DNA of 5,426 bases from assembly GCA_002389705.1 (NCBI GenBank), contig DGQJ01000287.1, forward strand, positions 1-5,426, given 5' to 3'. This document shows positions 5,277 through 5,426 of this stretch, piece after piece. The position numbers were made by a program, and so were the translations under genes. Position 1 is the first letter of the stretch, and each line of letters starts with the position of its first letter. The notes beneath the pieces are model-generated. The model was not told the origin of the DNA, did not search any database, and saw only the letters and a list, made by a program, of their open reading frames with translations. Origin of the DNA: Bacteroidales bacterium UBA4417. GTDB lineage: Bacteria > Bacteroidota > Bacteroidia > Bacteroidales > UBA4417.

Positions 5277-5426
5277 GGCTGCGCGGTTCAGCACCTCTAT
5301 CAATTCGCTCATCATCATAGCAGTAGCGCCCCACATAAATTCACCTCCTACTACAAATCCAGGAGCAGTTATTGACGGATGCCTTTTAAATGAAAGTGTC
5401 CAGTTAACTATTTTGTCGTAACAAAG
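5262..5426 (-). CDS. Probable NUDIX hydrolase (CoA pyrophosphatase type), C-terminal part
   Basis: A leftward frame enters from the right edge and runs 54 codons to a TAA at 5264-5262. The segment GEFMWGATAMMMSELIEVL, close to the C-terminus, matches the closing xxVWGATAxIxxEFL helix that I recognise from NUDIX enzymes of the CoA-pyrophosphatase type. These hydrolyse CoA and related nucleotide diphosphates. The upstream part (NWTLSFKRHPSITAPGFVV) would be the last strands of the fold. The NUDIX box GxxxxxExxxxxxxREUxEExGU lies outside the window, so the call rests on the tail alone. The gene converges on the osmC-like gene, and the two TAA stops share the tetramer TTAA (5262-5265). Confidence 0.72.
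   Translation of the reverse strand, partial: LCYDKIVNWTLSFKRHPSITAPGFVVGGEFMWGATAMMMSELIEVLNRAAKKSA

Overview
The window reads as a stretch of core chromosome from a member of the Bacteroidota, probably a Bacteroidales-like or related environmental lineage. The grounds are protein character (a Bacteroidota-style MutL C-terminus, a long GroES-like protein with an inserted segment, a rhomboid that appears to follow mutL), start codons without clear Shine-Dalgarno sequences in A/T-rich leaders, and upstream 8-mers matching the Bacteroidota promoter element TAnnTTTG. This assignment is inference from sequence style; no search was run.

Layout. Leftward genes fill 1-2266: the 5' part of a rhomboid intramembrane protease gene (start at 281, cut by the left edge) lies downstream of mutL (2266 to 410), separated by a 128-base A/T-rich gap with a possible second promoter. 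A 302-base divergent intergenic region (2267-2568) follows. It is the most structured non-coding part of the window, holding a candidate promoter for each flank, a 15-base dyad over the mutL -33 box, a long imperfect inverted repeat with a DnaA-box-like 9-mer in its left arm, and a 7-base direct repeat in the rightward promoter spacer. Rightward genes are a GroES/Cpn10-like protein (2569-2943), a predicted lipoprotein of amidohydrolase family 3 (3101-4753) and a two-cysteine OsmC-family protein (4849-5265). The right edge holds the C-terminal 54 residues of a leftward gene, probably a NUDIX/CoA-pyrophosphatase type hydrolase, whose stop codon interlocks with the osmC-like stop in the tetramer TTAA.

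Function. The genes do not form one pathway: DNA mismatch repair (MutL), membrane proteolysis (rhomboid), protein folding (GroES-like), an exported metal-dependent hydrolase, thiol peroxide defence (OsmC-like) and nucleotide clean-up (NUDIX). There is a loose maintenance and stress theme, but the sequence does not show coordination. I see no mobile element, CRISPR array, RNA gene or clear undescribed system. The items most worth a second look are the altered endonuclease motifs in the MutL C-terminal domain and the dyad-rich mutL/groES-like divergent region.
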